From Penaeus vannamei (lineage: Eukaryota; Arthropoda; Malacostraca; Decapoda; Penaeidae), in contig NC_091589.1 of NCBI RefSeq assembly GCF_042767895.1, positions 10,099,291-10,109,290 on the forward strand: a stretch of 10,000 nt of DNA, in the 5' to 3' direction. This document shows, one piece after another, positions 1-6,865 of the stretch. The number at the start of each line of letters is the position of its first letter. The first letter of the stretch is position 1. Both the position numbers and the translations under genes were made by a program. The notes beneath the pieces were generated by a model that saw only the letters and a program-made list of their open reading frames with translations, was not told where the DNA came from and ran no database searches.

Positions 1-136
1 TGGGAGGGTGAGAGAGAGGGGGTGGTCTGTGGTTAGGGGAAGGGGGGTGAGAGAGGGGGGGGGGCATGCAGCTAAGGGAATGGGTGGAAGGTGGGTTGTG
101 TAGGGGGGGGGGATGGGAGAGGGAGGGGAGGGAGGT
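1..136. repeat. G-rich polypurine low-complexity tract
   Basis: Almost only G and A on the + strand, with G runs of 10 at 55-64 and 103-112. Many closely spaced G runs give G-quadruplex potential on the + strand. No unit repeats cleanly, and no coding signal is seen beyond low-complexity frames. Confidence 0.85.
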
Positions 137-187
137 TGAGAGATCCTCTTGCCAGGTCTCTCACGTTTACCCTTGACCTCGTGACCT
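137..187. other. Complex-sequence sliver with paired TGACCT half-sites
   Basis: About 50 bp of non-repetitive DNA between G-rich tracts. It holds TGACCT at 174-179 and again at 182-187, separated by CG, so the minus strand reads a direct repeat of the AGGTCA nuclear-receptor half-site with 2-bp spacing (DR2). The 14-mer TTTACCCTTGACCT at 166-179 recurs at 6630-6643. Whether any receptor binds is unknown; the match is by sequence only. Confidence 0.4.
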
Positions 188-340
188 GTGGAGGGGTGGG
201 GAGGAAGGGGGAAGGGGGAGGGGAAAGGAGTATTTTTTTCTCTTTTTTTCTCTGTGTCTTCAAATGCCCAGATTATTTCTCTGTTGCAAGCACTGGCTCT
301 TTGGGTGGGGTTTAGTTTGCAAGTGCTTCCTTGCTTTGTG
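188..340. other. G-rich purine run passing into T-rich DNA, no gene seen
   Basis: Positions 188-233 are G/A-rich, then 234-260 is T-rich with interspersed C. The rest is unremarkable, mildly T/G-rich sequence. Open frames crossing it are composition artefacts. Confidence 0.7.
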
Positions 341-535
341 TGTGTGTTTATTTATTTATTTGTGCATTTATTTTTTGTTTGTTTGTGTTTAATTTTTGTT
401 TGTTTGGGTTCATTCTTTGTGTTTTGTGTTTTTTATAATTTTTTGTTTGTTTGTTCTTATGTTTATTTTTTGTTTGTGTGTGTTTGTGTGATGTGTATGT
501 GTGTATGTATGTGCAAGCGTGAATGTGTGTATAGA
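341..535. repeat. Imperfect (TTTG/TTTA/TGTG)n low-complexity tract
   Basis: T/G-rich on the + strand, with recurring TTTG, TTTA and GTGT tetramers and almost no C. The tetramer phase drifts, so this is an old, degenerate microsatellite field. It ends in GTGTGTAT next to ACACGCACACAC at about 537-549, giving a short GT/AC fold-back. Confidence 0.85.
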
Positions 536-558
536 ACACGCACACACACCCAGTTCCT

Positions 559-583
559 CATGCACTCGTCCATGCACTCAGTC
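559..583 (-). repeat. Two inverted-orientation units of the 12-bp minisatellite
   Basis: The + strand has CATGCACT twice with a 12-bp spacing (559 and 571). Read on the minus strand the units are GACGAGTGCATG (559-570) and a 13-bp variant (571-583). These match the GATGAGTATCTG phase of the array downstream at about 9 of 12 positions. The relationship is inferred from shared length and similarity. Confidence 0.45.
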
Positions 584-639
584 ACGCTGTACCATCCCTT
601 ATTCATTGATGTACACGCATACGCACAGTATTTTCTGAT
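584..639. other. Complex spacer inside the minisatellite domain
   Basis: Short non-repetitive DNA between the inverted units and the first forward unit at 640. It contains a few CG-bearing CACGCA-like words and no other recognisable element. Confidence 0.5.
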
Positions 640-722
640 GAGTATCTGGATGAGTCGTTTGATGTAGGTATTGACGGGGGGGGGGGGGCGGTCTTGGGGG
701 ATACGGCGGTGAGTATCTGGTT
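640..722 (+). repeat. Outlying forward units of the 12-bp minisatellite, split by poly-G
   Basis: Units GAGTATCTGGAT (640-651), GAGTCGTTTGAT (652-663) and a more decayed one (664-675) are followed by a G13 homopolymer at 676-688. Another unit, GAGTATCTGGTT, follows at 711-722. They match the main array at 834-1202, so one older array appears to have been interrupted by later homopolymer and (TG)n growth. Confidence 0.75.
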
Positions 723-754
723 TAATAACAGACATATACACATGTATCTAAGTT

Positions 755-766
755 TGTGTGTGTGTG

Positions 767-807
<41 letters not shown>

Positions 808-831
808 GTGTTTGTGTGTGTGTGTGTGTGT
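755..831 (+). repeat. (TG)n dinucleotide microsatellite, interrupted
   Basis: TG repeats with interruptions AGAG at 767-770 and AA at 806-807, plus a TTT near 811. It lies between minisatellite units ending at 722 and resuming at 834, consistent with expansion inside the older array. Alternating purine-pyrimidine sequence has Z-DNA potential. Confidence 0.95.
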
Positions 832-833
832 AG

Positions 834-1202
834 GAGTATTTGGTTTATTATCCTGGTGGATATTTTGGTGAGTGTGTGGTTTAATGTGTGGATGTATGTG
901 GATGAGTCTCTGGGTGATTTTTGTGAAGCGTGTCTGGTTGAATGTTTGGATGAATATCTGGATGAGTATCTGGATGAATATCTGGTTTAATGCCTTGATG
1001 AATATCTGATTGAGTATCTGGATGGATGTTTTGCTGGTTATCTGGATGAGTATCTGGTTGAGTATTTGGATGAATATGTTGATGAGTATCTGGAATAGGT
1101 ATCTAGATGAATATCTTGATGTGTATCTGGATGAATATCTTGAGTATATGGGTTAATATCTTGATGAATATCTGGATGAGTATCTGGTTTATTGCCTTGA
1201 TC
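834..1202 (+). repeat. 12-bp degenerate minisatellite, about 31 units
   Basis: The consensus is GARTATCTGGAT. The array parses into 31 consecutive units: 28 are exactly 12 bp, two are 10 bp (894-903 and 1145-1154) and one is 13 bp (1096-1108), summing to the 369 bp observed. Units differ at several positions, with common variants at base 3 (A/G) and at the end (GGAT/GGTT/TGAT), so the array is old. Because 12 is a multiple of 3, one strand translates as DEYL repeats; that open frame is a by-product of the repeat, not evidence of a gene. Confidence 0.93.
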
Positions 1203-1296
1203 AGGATGAGTGATTCGTTGCCGGAGACACATTGCTTGCATTTTTTTAGTATTCGGAAAACCCGCTGCGGATTGTTGAAGCCGGGCATGCAAGGGA
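1203..1296. other. Complex single-copy-looking segment
   Basis: Non-repetitive and moderately GC-rich, with a 9-bp odd palindrome CCGCTGCGG at 1262-1270. No gene, splice pattern or RNA fold was recognised. Confidence 0.5.
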
Positions 1297-1328
1297 GCGT
1301 GCGGGCGTGCGGGTGGGCGGATGGGCGG
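1297..1328 (+). repeat. 8-bp tandem repeat x4 containing GC boxes
   Basis: The units are GCGTGCGG (1297-1304 and 1305-1312), GTGGGCGG (1313-1320) and ATGGGCGG (1321-1328). The last two each contain GGGCGG, the core of Sp1/KLF-type GC boxes. With no neighbouring gene this is best called a small CpG-rich tandem repeat; a regulatory role is speculative. Confidence 0.8.
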
Positions 1329-1370
1329 GAGGAGGAGTATTGCGAAGGGGGTGTGAGGTCATGTCATTTG

Positions 1371-1437
1371 TTTTATTTTCTTCTTCTTTTTCTTTCTTTC
1401 TTTCTTTCTTTTTGACTTTCTTTTCTTTCATTCTTTT
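1371..1437 (+). repeat. T-rich (TTTC/TTC)n pyrimidine tract
   Basis: Pyrimidine-dominated DNA with a (TTTC)n core around 1390-1410. It precedes the longer pyrimidine field beginning near 1484. Confidence 0.85.
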
Positions 1438-1483
1438 TTGAAATGGGGGTATGGGGTCGGGTAGGGTTGATGTCTTTGTTATT

Positions 1484-1815
1484 CTGTTTTTTCGCCTTCT
1501 TTTTCATACTTTTCCTTCTTTTTCTTTGTTCTTCTACTTGTACTTCTTACTGTAGTCACTTCCTTGTTCTCCTCCTCCTCCTCCTCTCTTCCTCCTCTTC
1601 TTTATTTTTTCTTTTTCTTCCCCCTTATCCTCATACCTTTCCTTTTTCTGTGTTTCTTCTCCCTCCTCTTCCTCATTCATATCCTCTTCTTCCTGTTTTT
1701 CTTCTCCCGCCTCTTCCTTCGTCTTCTTTGTCGTCTTTCTCTTCTCCCTTTCCTCCTCATTCTCCTCCTCTTCCTCCTCATCCTCCTTCTCTTCCTCCTC
1801 ATCCTCTCCTTCCCC
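1484..1815 (+). repeat. Polypyrimidine (CTT/CCT)n domain
   Basis: About 330 bp of nearly pure C/T on the + strand with trinucleotide periodicity, including a pure CTC block near 1570-1586 and repeated CCTCCTCAT words at 1755-1805. The minus strand reads as a Glu/Lys/Arg-rich frame (1534-2115) and the plus strand as Ser/Leu/Phe/Pro-rich frames. Both are typical artefacts of triplet-biased pyrimidine DNA. Confidence 0.9.
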
Positions 1816-1993
1816 GCGCGTGCTTTCCCAAACGACGTCGTTAAGAAGTACGTGTCCGCGCGCACGCATACCCCCCCACCCCCCACTCCCCACTCCCCAC
1901 TCCCTCCCCCTAGCGAATGCCGCCCACGCCCGCCCGAACCGCCACCCCTTATCCAGCACCGCCCACCGCAGCCCCTCGGTGTGGTCGCATCGA
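1816..1993. other. GC- and CpG-rich segment with a 12-bp palindrome and a C-rich run
   Basis: It contains the perfect palindrome AACGACGTCGTT (1831-1842), CpG-rich words such as CCGCGCGC, a C7 run (1871-1877) and three ACTCCCC 7-mers around 1881-1904. From 1916 to 1993 the sequence is complex and GC-rich. No gene was recognised. Confidence 0.55.
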
Positions 1994-2245
1994 AGGGGGG
2001 AGGAGGAGGTGGAGGGGTAGGGGGGCGCCATGCGGAAGTTGGAGGGGTAAGGGGGCGCCATGGGGGAGGTGGAGGGGAAGGGGGGCGCCATGGGGAAGGT
2101 GGAGGGGAGGAGCAATGGGGAGGTGGGGGGAGAACCGCCATGCGGAAGTTGGAGGGGAAGGGGGCGCCATGGGGGTAGGAGAGGGAGGGGAAGGGGAGGG
2201 CGCCCGCCATGGGGAAGAGTGGAGGGGGAGGGGAGGGGGCTGCTA
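1994..2245 (+). repeat. G-rich 30-bp minisatellite, about 6-7 units
   Basis: Three adjacent units of exactly 30 bp run at 2011-2040, 2041-2070 and 2071-2100. Each starts GGAGGGG and carries GGGGGCGCCATG in the middle. Shortened or lengthened units follow at about 2101-2124, 2125-2150, 2151-2180 and 2181-2220. Each intact unit holds a GCCATG core, often GCGCCATGG, so the array repeatedly supplies ATGs in a Kozak-like context. With no conserved protein downstream these are not credible starts. The dense G runs favour G-quadruplexes on the + strand. Confidence 0.88.
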
Positions 2246-2587
2246 AAGGGAAGGGGGAAGACAAAAAGGGGGAGGGGGGCGGAGGAGAAGATGAAAGTGG
2301 AGGTATGCGGCGGGAGAAGCAGAAGGGAGGAGGGAGAGAGAGGCTTCTAGATAGAGAGGGCTGAAGATGACAAACCGGCGGAGGGAGGGGGTGGGGAGAG
2401 AGAGCGCATAGGGAGGGGGAGGGGAAGGAGCCGAAGGGGGAGGGGGTGTCGAAGGCGCCGAGGGGGGCCGTCCGGAAGGGGGCGGGGATGTCTTCGAGGT
2501 CATCCGGGACGCGTTTGGGATGCTGGGCGCGTGGCGGAGGAGGCCAGGTGCTCCCACGTGGACTTTGGGACGTGGGGCGCTGCGTCG
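2246..2587. repeat. G-rich polypurine tract grading into GC-rich DNA
   Basis: 2246-2455 is mostly G and A. 2456-2587 is G-rich with CpGs and several (A/G)AGGGGG words separated by CCG and GTC. CCACGTGG occurs at 2554-2561. No coding signal survives inspection; frames on both strands are Gly/Arg- or Pro/Ser-rich. Confidence 0.8.
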
Positions 2588-2702
2588 GGGCGTGTTGGTG
2601 TGTTTGTTTGTGTTTGTTTGTGTGAGTCAGGGGGGGTTGTTGTGTTGTGTGTGTGAGAGGGGGAGGGTGTTATGGGGTTGTTGTGTTATGTGTTGAGTTA
2701 GT

Positions 2703-2704
<2 letters not shown>
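2588..2704. repeat. GT/GTTT low-complexity lead-in
   Basis: Imperfect GTTT and TGTG repeats with G-rich interruptions. An AP-1-like TGAGTCA lies at 2623-2629 and is probably coincidental. It grades into the (GT)n tract that follows. Confidence 0.8.

Positions 2705-2778
<74 letters not shown>
2705..2778 (+). repeat. (GT)n dinucleotide microsatellite
   Basis: 37 GT-phase units with one GG interruption at 2741-2742. Otherwise pure, with Z-DNA potential. It is one of several GT/AC tracts in the window. Confidence 0.97.
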
Positions 2779-2780
<2 letters not shown>

Positions 2781-2781
<1 letters not shown>

Positions 2782-2822
2782 TATGTTCCATGTAATATAT
2801 CAGTATGTTCCATGTATGTATG
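2781..2822 (+). repeat. 22-bp tandem duplication
   Basis: The 14-mer GTATGTTCCATGTA occurs at 2781-2794 and exactly again at 2803-2816, a 22-bp offset. It abuts the end of the (GT)n tract, consistent with a local slippage or unequal-exchange event. Confidence 0.85.
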
Positions 2823-3400
2823 CAGTCATGTTTGTTTGTTTGGGTGTTTTTTGTTGCGAATGTTGTTGATGTCATGTTCTTTCCATGTCATCGAGGGAGA
2901 TAATAATAAGGGTATCGCTGCTAATGATAGTAATTATGATAATGGAACATAATGACACGTCGGTCCTCCCGCGAATGGTGGTAATTTTGCTAATGACGAG
3001 GTTGTGACGATTAGGAAAATATATGTCAACGTTATGCTGTTGCCGTAGCGTCTATAATTTCTCCTGTTGTAACTATCGTATTCTGTTGCTTCATGGTATA
3101 CTGATTAGACTTTCGTAACATTAGAAGACCTTTTTGTGTATTCTTTTCTTGATCTTGCTCAGGTTTTTAGAAATAAGATGGTAAATGTGTTGTATTTGTT
3201 TGTTTGTTGTTATTATTTTCACTATTCATTACTGTGTATTTTTCGTGTTCTTTGTCATAATTATTTGCTTTAAAAATCTGAGCTTTGAGTTTTGATTCAG
3301 TGGTTTGTCTTACTATTCTTCTTCATTTTCTTTATCGTAAGTCTTGGGTTTCACTTTGTATGCATAAGATTCTGATTTACTTTTTTTCCCTTTTATTCAT
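2823..3400. other. AT-rich complex region, no gene recognised
   Basis: The longest non-repetitive stretch in the window. 2898-3013 holds ten TAAT/ATTA cores, several spaced 9-10 bp apart. 3180-3260 has weak GTTT and ATT bias, and the rest is complex. All three frames on both strands are broken by frequent stops. No tRNA boxes, hairpin precursor or transposon terminus was identified. It could be intron or intergenic DNA. Confidence 0.6.
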
Positions 3401-3794
3401 ATGTTTTTTTTCTATTTTATTTGTTTTCCGTATTCACAGTTCCGATTCCTGATTTTTTTTCTCAATCTCTTACTTTCTTTATTTCCTCCTCCCTTCTCCT
3501 GTCTTTCTCCACCTCCTTCACTTCCTCCTCCTCCTCCCTCCTTCTTATCCCTCCCCCTCCCCTTCATCCTCCTCTCTCCTTCTTGTCCTTCCCTCTTCTT
3601 CTCCCTCCTCCACCTTCTCCTCCTCCTTATACCCCCCCTCCACTTCCTCCTCCTCCTTTTTGTCCTTCCTCCTCCTCACCCCCTCCCCCTCCTCTCCCTC
3701 CCCCGTCCCCCCCCTCTCCCTCCCCCCTCCCCCTCCTCTCCCTCCCCCCTCAACTTCCTCCTCCTCCTCCTCCTCCTCCCTCTCCCCTCCTTTA
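3401..3794 (+). repeat. Polypyrimidine (CCT/CTT)n domain
   Basis: T-rich at the start and then C/T only. A CT-rich word of about 20 bp near 3685-3704 recurs near 3728-3747. A CTC trinucleotide run lies at about 3756-3779. Plus-strand frames (for example 3401-3985 and 3421-3795) are Pro/Ser/Leu low-complexity and rejected as genes. Confidence 0.92.
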
Positions 3795-3910
3795 GACAGA
3801 CAGACAGACTAACCGACAAAGACACACAGAAGCCCGAGTGGACACGGGGAGTAATTCTTACCCTCATTAAGGTGCTCCCGTTGTGGCCCGCCGGGCCTGG
3901 GAACGGTTTT
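3795..3910. other. Short complex island at a pyrimidine-to-purine switch
   Basis: It begins with an (AGAC)n stub at 3795-3808, then complex sequence to 3910. A GC-rich odd palindrome GGCCCGCCGGGCC lies at 3885-3897. Pyrimidine DNA lies on its left and purine DNA on its right. Confidence 0.6.
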
Positions 3911-3928
3911 GGGGGGGGGGGGGGGGGG
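3911..3928 (+). repeat. Poly-G run of 18
   Basis: Eighteen consecutive G residues, the longest homopolymer in the window. The exact length is a plausible sequencing or assembly uncertainty. Confidence 0.9.
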
Positions 3929-4315
3929 CTGGCGGTAACGGAGGAGGGGTGTAATGATGGGGGAGAAGGGGAGGGGTGGGGATGAGGGAGGGATGGGGGG
4001 TGAGGGTAGGAGGAGGGATCGGGGTATGGGGGGATGGGGGTAAGAGGAAGGGAAAGGGATGGGGGATGGTGGATGGGGATTGTGTAAGAGGAGGGAGGGA
4101 TGGGGATGGGGGTGAGGGGAAGGTGGATAGGGAGAGGGAAGGGATGGGGATGGAGAAGAGAAGAGGGAAGGGGGACGGGAGGGGTGGAGGGATGGATAGG
4201 GAGAAAGGGACGGAGGAGGAAGGAGGAGGGACACAGAGAGGAAGTTACGAAGAGGGAGAGAGGGGGAAGGAAGGCGGAAGGAGAGAAAAGGGGAGGGAGG
4301 GAACGGCGGTGTGCG
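3929..4315 (+). repeat. Polypurine (GGGGAT/GGGA)n domain
   Basis: Almost only G and A with scattered T. GGGGATGG and GGGGTGAGG words recur in 3960-4110, then GGGAGAGG-like sequence follows to 4315. Many G runs of 4 or more give G-quadruplex and triplex potential. Frames such as 3976-4332 are Gly/Arg/Glu-rich artefacts. Confidence 0.9.
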
Positions 4316-4439
4316 GTTCAAGCGTTCCCTGAGCTTCTGTTTCTGATTTTTTTTTTATTTTTTTATTTTTTTTTTTTTTTGGGGGGGGGGGCGTTTGTAC
4401 GTCCGGCGTCCGTTTGTCGTTGTTTGTTTCTTGTCGTTG
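4316..4439. repeat. T-rich block ending in T15 directly joined to G11
   Basis: After a short complex stretch (4316-4344), T-rich DNA ends in a T15 run (4366-4380) that abuts a G11 run (4381-4391). 4392-4439 is T/G/C-rich with TTTGTCGTTGTTTG-like words. The direct poly-T/poly-G junction is unusual and also a likely place for length error. Confidence 0.8.
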
Positions 4440-5222
4440 TTTTTGTTTTTTCTTTTCTTTTCTTATCCTCTTGCTCTTCTCTCATTCCCTCTCTCCGTTC
4501 TCCCTCTCTACTCCTCCTCCCTCTTCTTTTCCTTCTCTTTTTAATATCCTCGCCCCCCTTTCCTCTTTCCCATTCCCCCATCTCCTCTTTCTTTCGTTCC
4601 TCCTTCCCGTCTCCCTTCTATCCCCCGTTTTGTTCTCTCCCCTCTTTCCTTCTTCTTCATTTGATCATCCTTTCCTGTTTCTCCTTTTCCCCACGCTTTC
4701 CCTCTTCTCTTACCCTTTTTCTTGGTTCCCATTCCACTTTTCTCCTTCCTCTACCCCTCTGTTCCTCCCCCATTCCATTTTCCCTTCCTTTCAGCTTTCC
4801 CCTTCCGACCCCCTCCGTACCTCTGCTTCCCCTTCTCCGCTTTTCTTCCCCTTCCTCCTTCCCCCTCTTTCCTTCTTCCCCTCTTTCCTCCTTCCCCTCT
4901 TTCCTCCCTTTCCCCCTCCTTTCTCTTTCTCCCTTTCTCCTACTCTCTCCCTAATTCCTCTTCTTTCCCCCTCTCTCTCCTTCATTTCCCTTCTTTCCCC
5001 CTTCTCTCTGCCTCTTTCCTCTTCCCCCTTTTTCCCCCTCTCATTCCCCTCTCCCATCCCCCCTCTTTCCCTCTCCCCTCCTCTCTCCCCCTTCTTTCCC
5101 CTCTCCTCTCCCCTTCTCCCCCTATCCCTCTCACTCCCCGTCTTTCCCTTCTCCCCTCCCCCTCTTTCCCCCCTTTCCCCCTCTCCCCCTCTCCCCCTCT
5201 CCCCAGCCCCCTCTCTCCTCTC
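4440..5222 (+). repeat. Long polypyrimidine domain (about 780 bp)
   Basis: The longest strand-biased block: nearly pure C/T, with only rare A or G. Words such as CTTTCCCC, CCTTCCCCTC and CCCCTCTCC recur without a fixed period; 5175-5205 approaches (CTCCCC)n. The complementary strand is a polypurine capable of triplex (H-DNA) formation. Overlapping plus frames at 4100-4954, 4414-5256 and 4722-5243 are Ser/Pro/Leu/Phe low-complexity, with no domain. Confidence 0.93.
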
Positions 5223-5427
<205 letters not shown>

Positions 5428-5436
5428 TCGGTGTGT

Positions 5437-5622
5437 GTCGGTGTGTGTCTGTCGGTGTATTTGTAATTTTGTGTGTGTGTGTCGGTGTGTGTCTGTCGGT
5501 GTATTTGTAATTTTGTGTGTGTGTCGGTGTGTGTCTGTCGGTGTATATGTAATTTTGTGTGTGTGTGTGTTTGTGTGTGTGTCGGTGTGTGTCTGTCGGT
5601 GTATTTTTAATTGCGTGTGTGT
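5437..5622 (+). repeat. 42-44-bp minisatellite, four copies
   Basis: Each copy starts GTCGGTGTGTGTCTGTCGGT followed by GTATTTGTAATTTT-like DNA and a GT stretch. Starts are at 5437, 5481, 5523 and 5581, giving spacings of 44, 42 and 58 bp. Most spacing variation is in the terminal GT stretch of each unit. The array directly follows (GT)49, suggesting it grew from the imperfect edge of that tract. Confidence 0.9.
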
Positions 5623-5960
<338 letters not shown>

Positions 5961-5969
5961 TTTCTTCTT

Positions 5970-6001
<32 letters not shown>

Positions 6002-6174
6002 CTGTCTTCTCTTCCTCTTCTCATTCTCTCTTTCTCTTCTCTTCTCTTTCTCTTCTCTTCTCTTCTCTTCTCTTCTCTTCTCTTTCCTTCTCTCTCTTTC
6101 TCTTTTCTCTTTCTCTTTTCTGTTCTCTCTCCTCTCTTCTCTCTTCTCTCTTCTCTCCCCTCTCTCCCCTCTCT
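5961..6174 (+). repeat. Mixed CT microsatellite field
   Basis: In order: CT-rich joint, (CT)n at about 5976-6001, mixed CT words, TCTTC pentamers at 6051-6082, TTTC/TTTTC variants, then 7-bp units TCTTCTC at 6135-6155 followed by CCCC-bearing 7-mers to 6169. The long plus frames at 5611-6306 and 5634-6263 and the minus frame 5704-6207 are Leu/Ser/Phe- or Arg/Glu-rich by-products. Confidence 0.92.
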
Positions 6175-6369
6175 GTTGGTGTATTTATCTTCATTCGCAA
6201 TTTCCACCTCTCCCTTTCTCCTTCGTGCAATTTAACGGCATCATGCAATTGCAACGTCATTAGAGAGAGCAACATTTATCCAGAGCTTTATCAACATTTT
6301 CTCTGACACGTGTGCAATGGACACTCCACTTCTCGCGCTGTGTTATACAAGGCTGGCTAGAGAAAGCGT
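6175..6369. other. Complex segment, no gene recognised
   Basis: About 195 bp of mixed composition. It contains the palindrome TGCAATTGCA (6244-6253), repeated GCAAT words (6197, 6227, 6245 and 6315) and an E-box in ACACGTGT (6306-6313). Frames are short and no known motif was recognised. Confidence 0.55.
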
Positions 6370-6598
6370 GTTTTTTTTTTTGTTTTTTTATTTTTTTTGG
6401 TTAATGGTGTTTAAGGTTTGTTGTTATTGTTTTTAATGGTGTTGTTTTTGTTTTTGTTGTTGTTGTTGCAAGCAGTGTTGTTGTTTTGTCGTTGGAGTAA
6501 TCAACATCTTCACTTAAATATATAATGCATTATCCTCATCTTTTTTTTTTTTTATTTCTCGTTTTTTTTTTTCTTTTGTTTATCAGCTTTTCACATTT
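6370..6598 (+). repeat. T-rich and (GTT)n low-complexity region
   Basis: Poly-T with scattered G or A at 6370-6399, GTT/GTTTTT repeats at 6417-6490, a short complex part at 6490-6540, then T-rich DNA including T13 at 6541-6553. Confidence 0.8.
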
Positions 6599-6660
6599 GG
6601 AATTTCCGCGGAATGTGCAACAGGTATTCTTTACCCTTGACCTTATGCCGAGGGGGGCCA
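6599..6660. other. Complex sliver with overlapping palindrome and kB-like word
   Basis: GGAATTTCC (6599-6607) resembles the core of NF-kB/Rel sites and overlaps the perfect palindrome TTCCGCGGAA (6604-6613). TTTACCCTTGACCT at 6630-6643 repeats the sequence at 166-179. Function is not established from sequence. Confidence 0.4.
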
Positions 6661-6860
6661 GGCTGGGGGGGGGGGGAGAGGAGGGGGGAAGGAAGTCTTT
6701 CTGTCTTTTCTTTCTCATTTTTCTTCTTTCTGTTTCTTATTTTTCTCCTCTCCTTCTCTTTCTTCTTTCTCCTTATTTCTCTCCCTCCTTTTCCACTTCT
6801 CTTCTTTTCCTTTTCCTCTTCTCTCTCATCCTCACTATCTATCCTTCGTTCTCCTTCCCT
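6661..6860 (+). repeat. Poly-G12 and polypyrimidine arm
   Basis: G12 at 6665-6676 and G-rich DNA to 6692 are followed by T/C-rich DNA from about 6695 to 6860. The pyrimidine arm ends at a short hairpin (6851-6876), where strand bias switches to purine. Confidence 0.88.
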
Positions 6861-6865
6861 ACCCA

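Noticed and set aside
808..990. Open frame on the plus strand ending in DEYL repeats
   Set aside because: It is the 12-bp minisatellite translated; the first half is (TG)n giving Val/Cys. No domain or start context.
1534..2115. 193-codon minus-strand frame rich in Glu/Lys, followed upstream by Pro-rich sequence
   Set aside because: Arises from the (CTT/CCT)n tract and the 30-bp G-rich array; composition alone explains it.
1564..2178. 204-codon plus-strand frame
   Set aside because: Leu/Phe/Ser then Pro/Gly low complexity across a repeat boundary, with overlapping equally long frames on both strands.
2060..2246. Repeated Kozak-like ATGs as translation starts
   Set aside because: They recur once per minisatellite unit and lead only into Gly/Arg/Trp repeat frames.
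3130..3180. Splice-acceptor-like pyrimidine stretch ending in CAG
   Set aside because: A short T-rich run before CAG is common in AT-rich DNA; no open exon follows.
5437..5622. Regular repeats and spacers resembling a CRISPR array
   Set aside because: Spacers are themselves GT/AT repeat sequence, there are only four copies, the context is eukaryotic and no cas genes are present.
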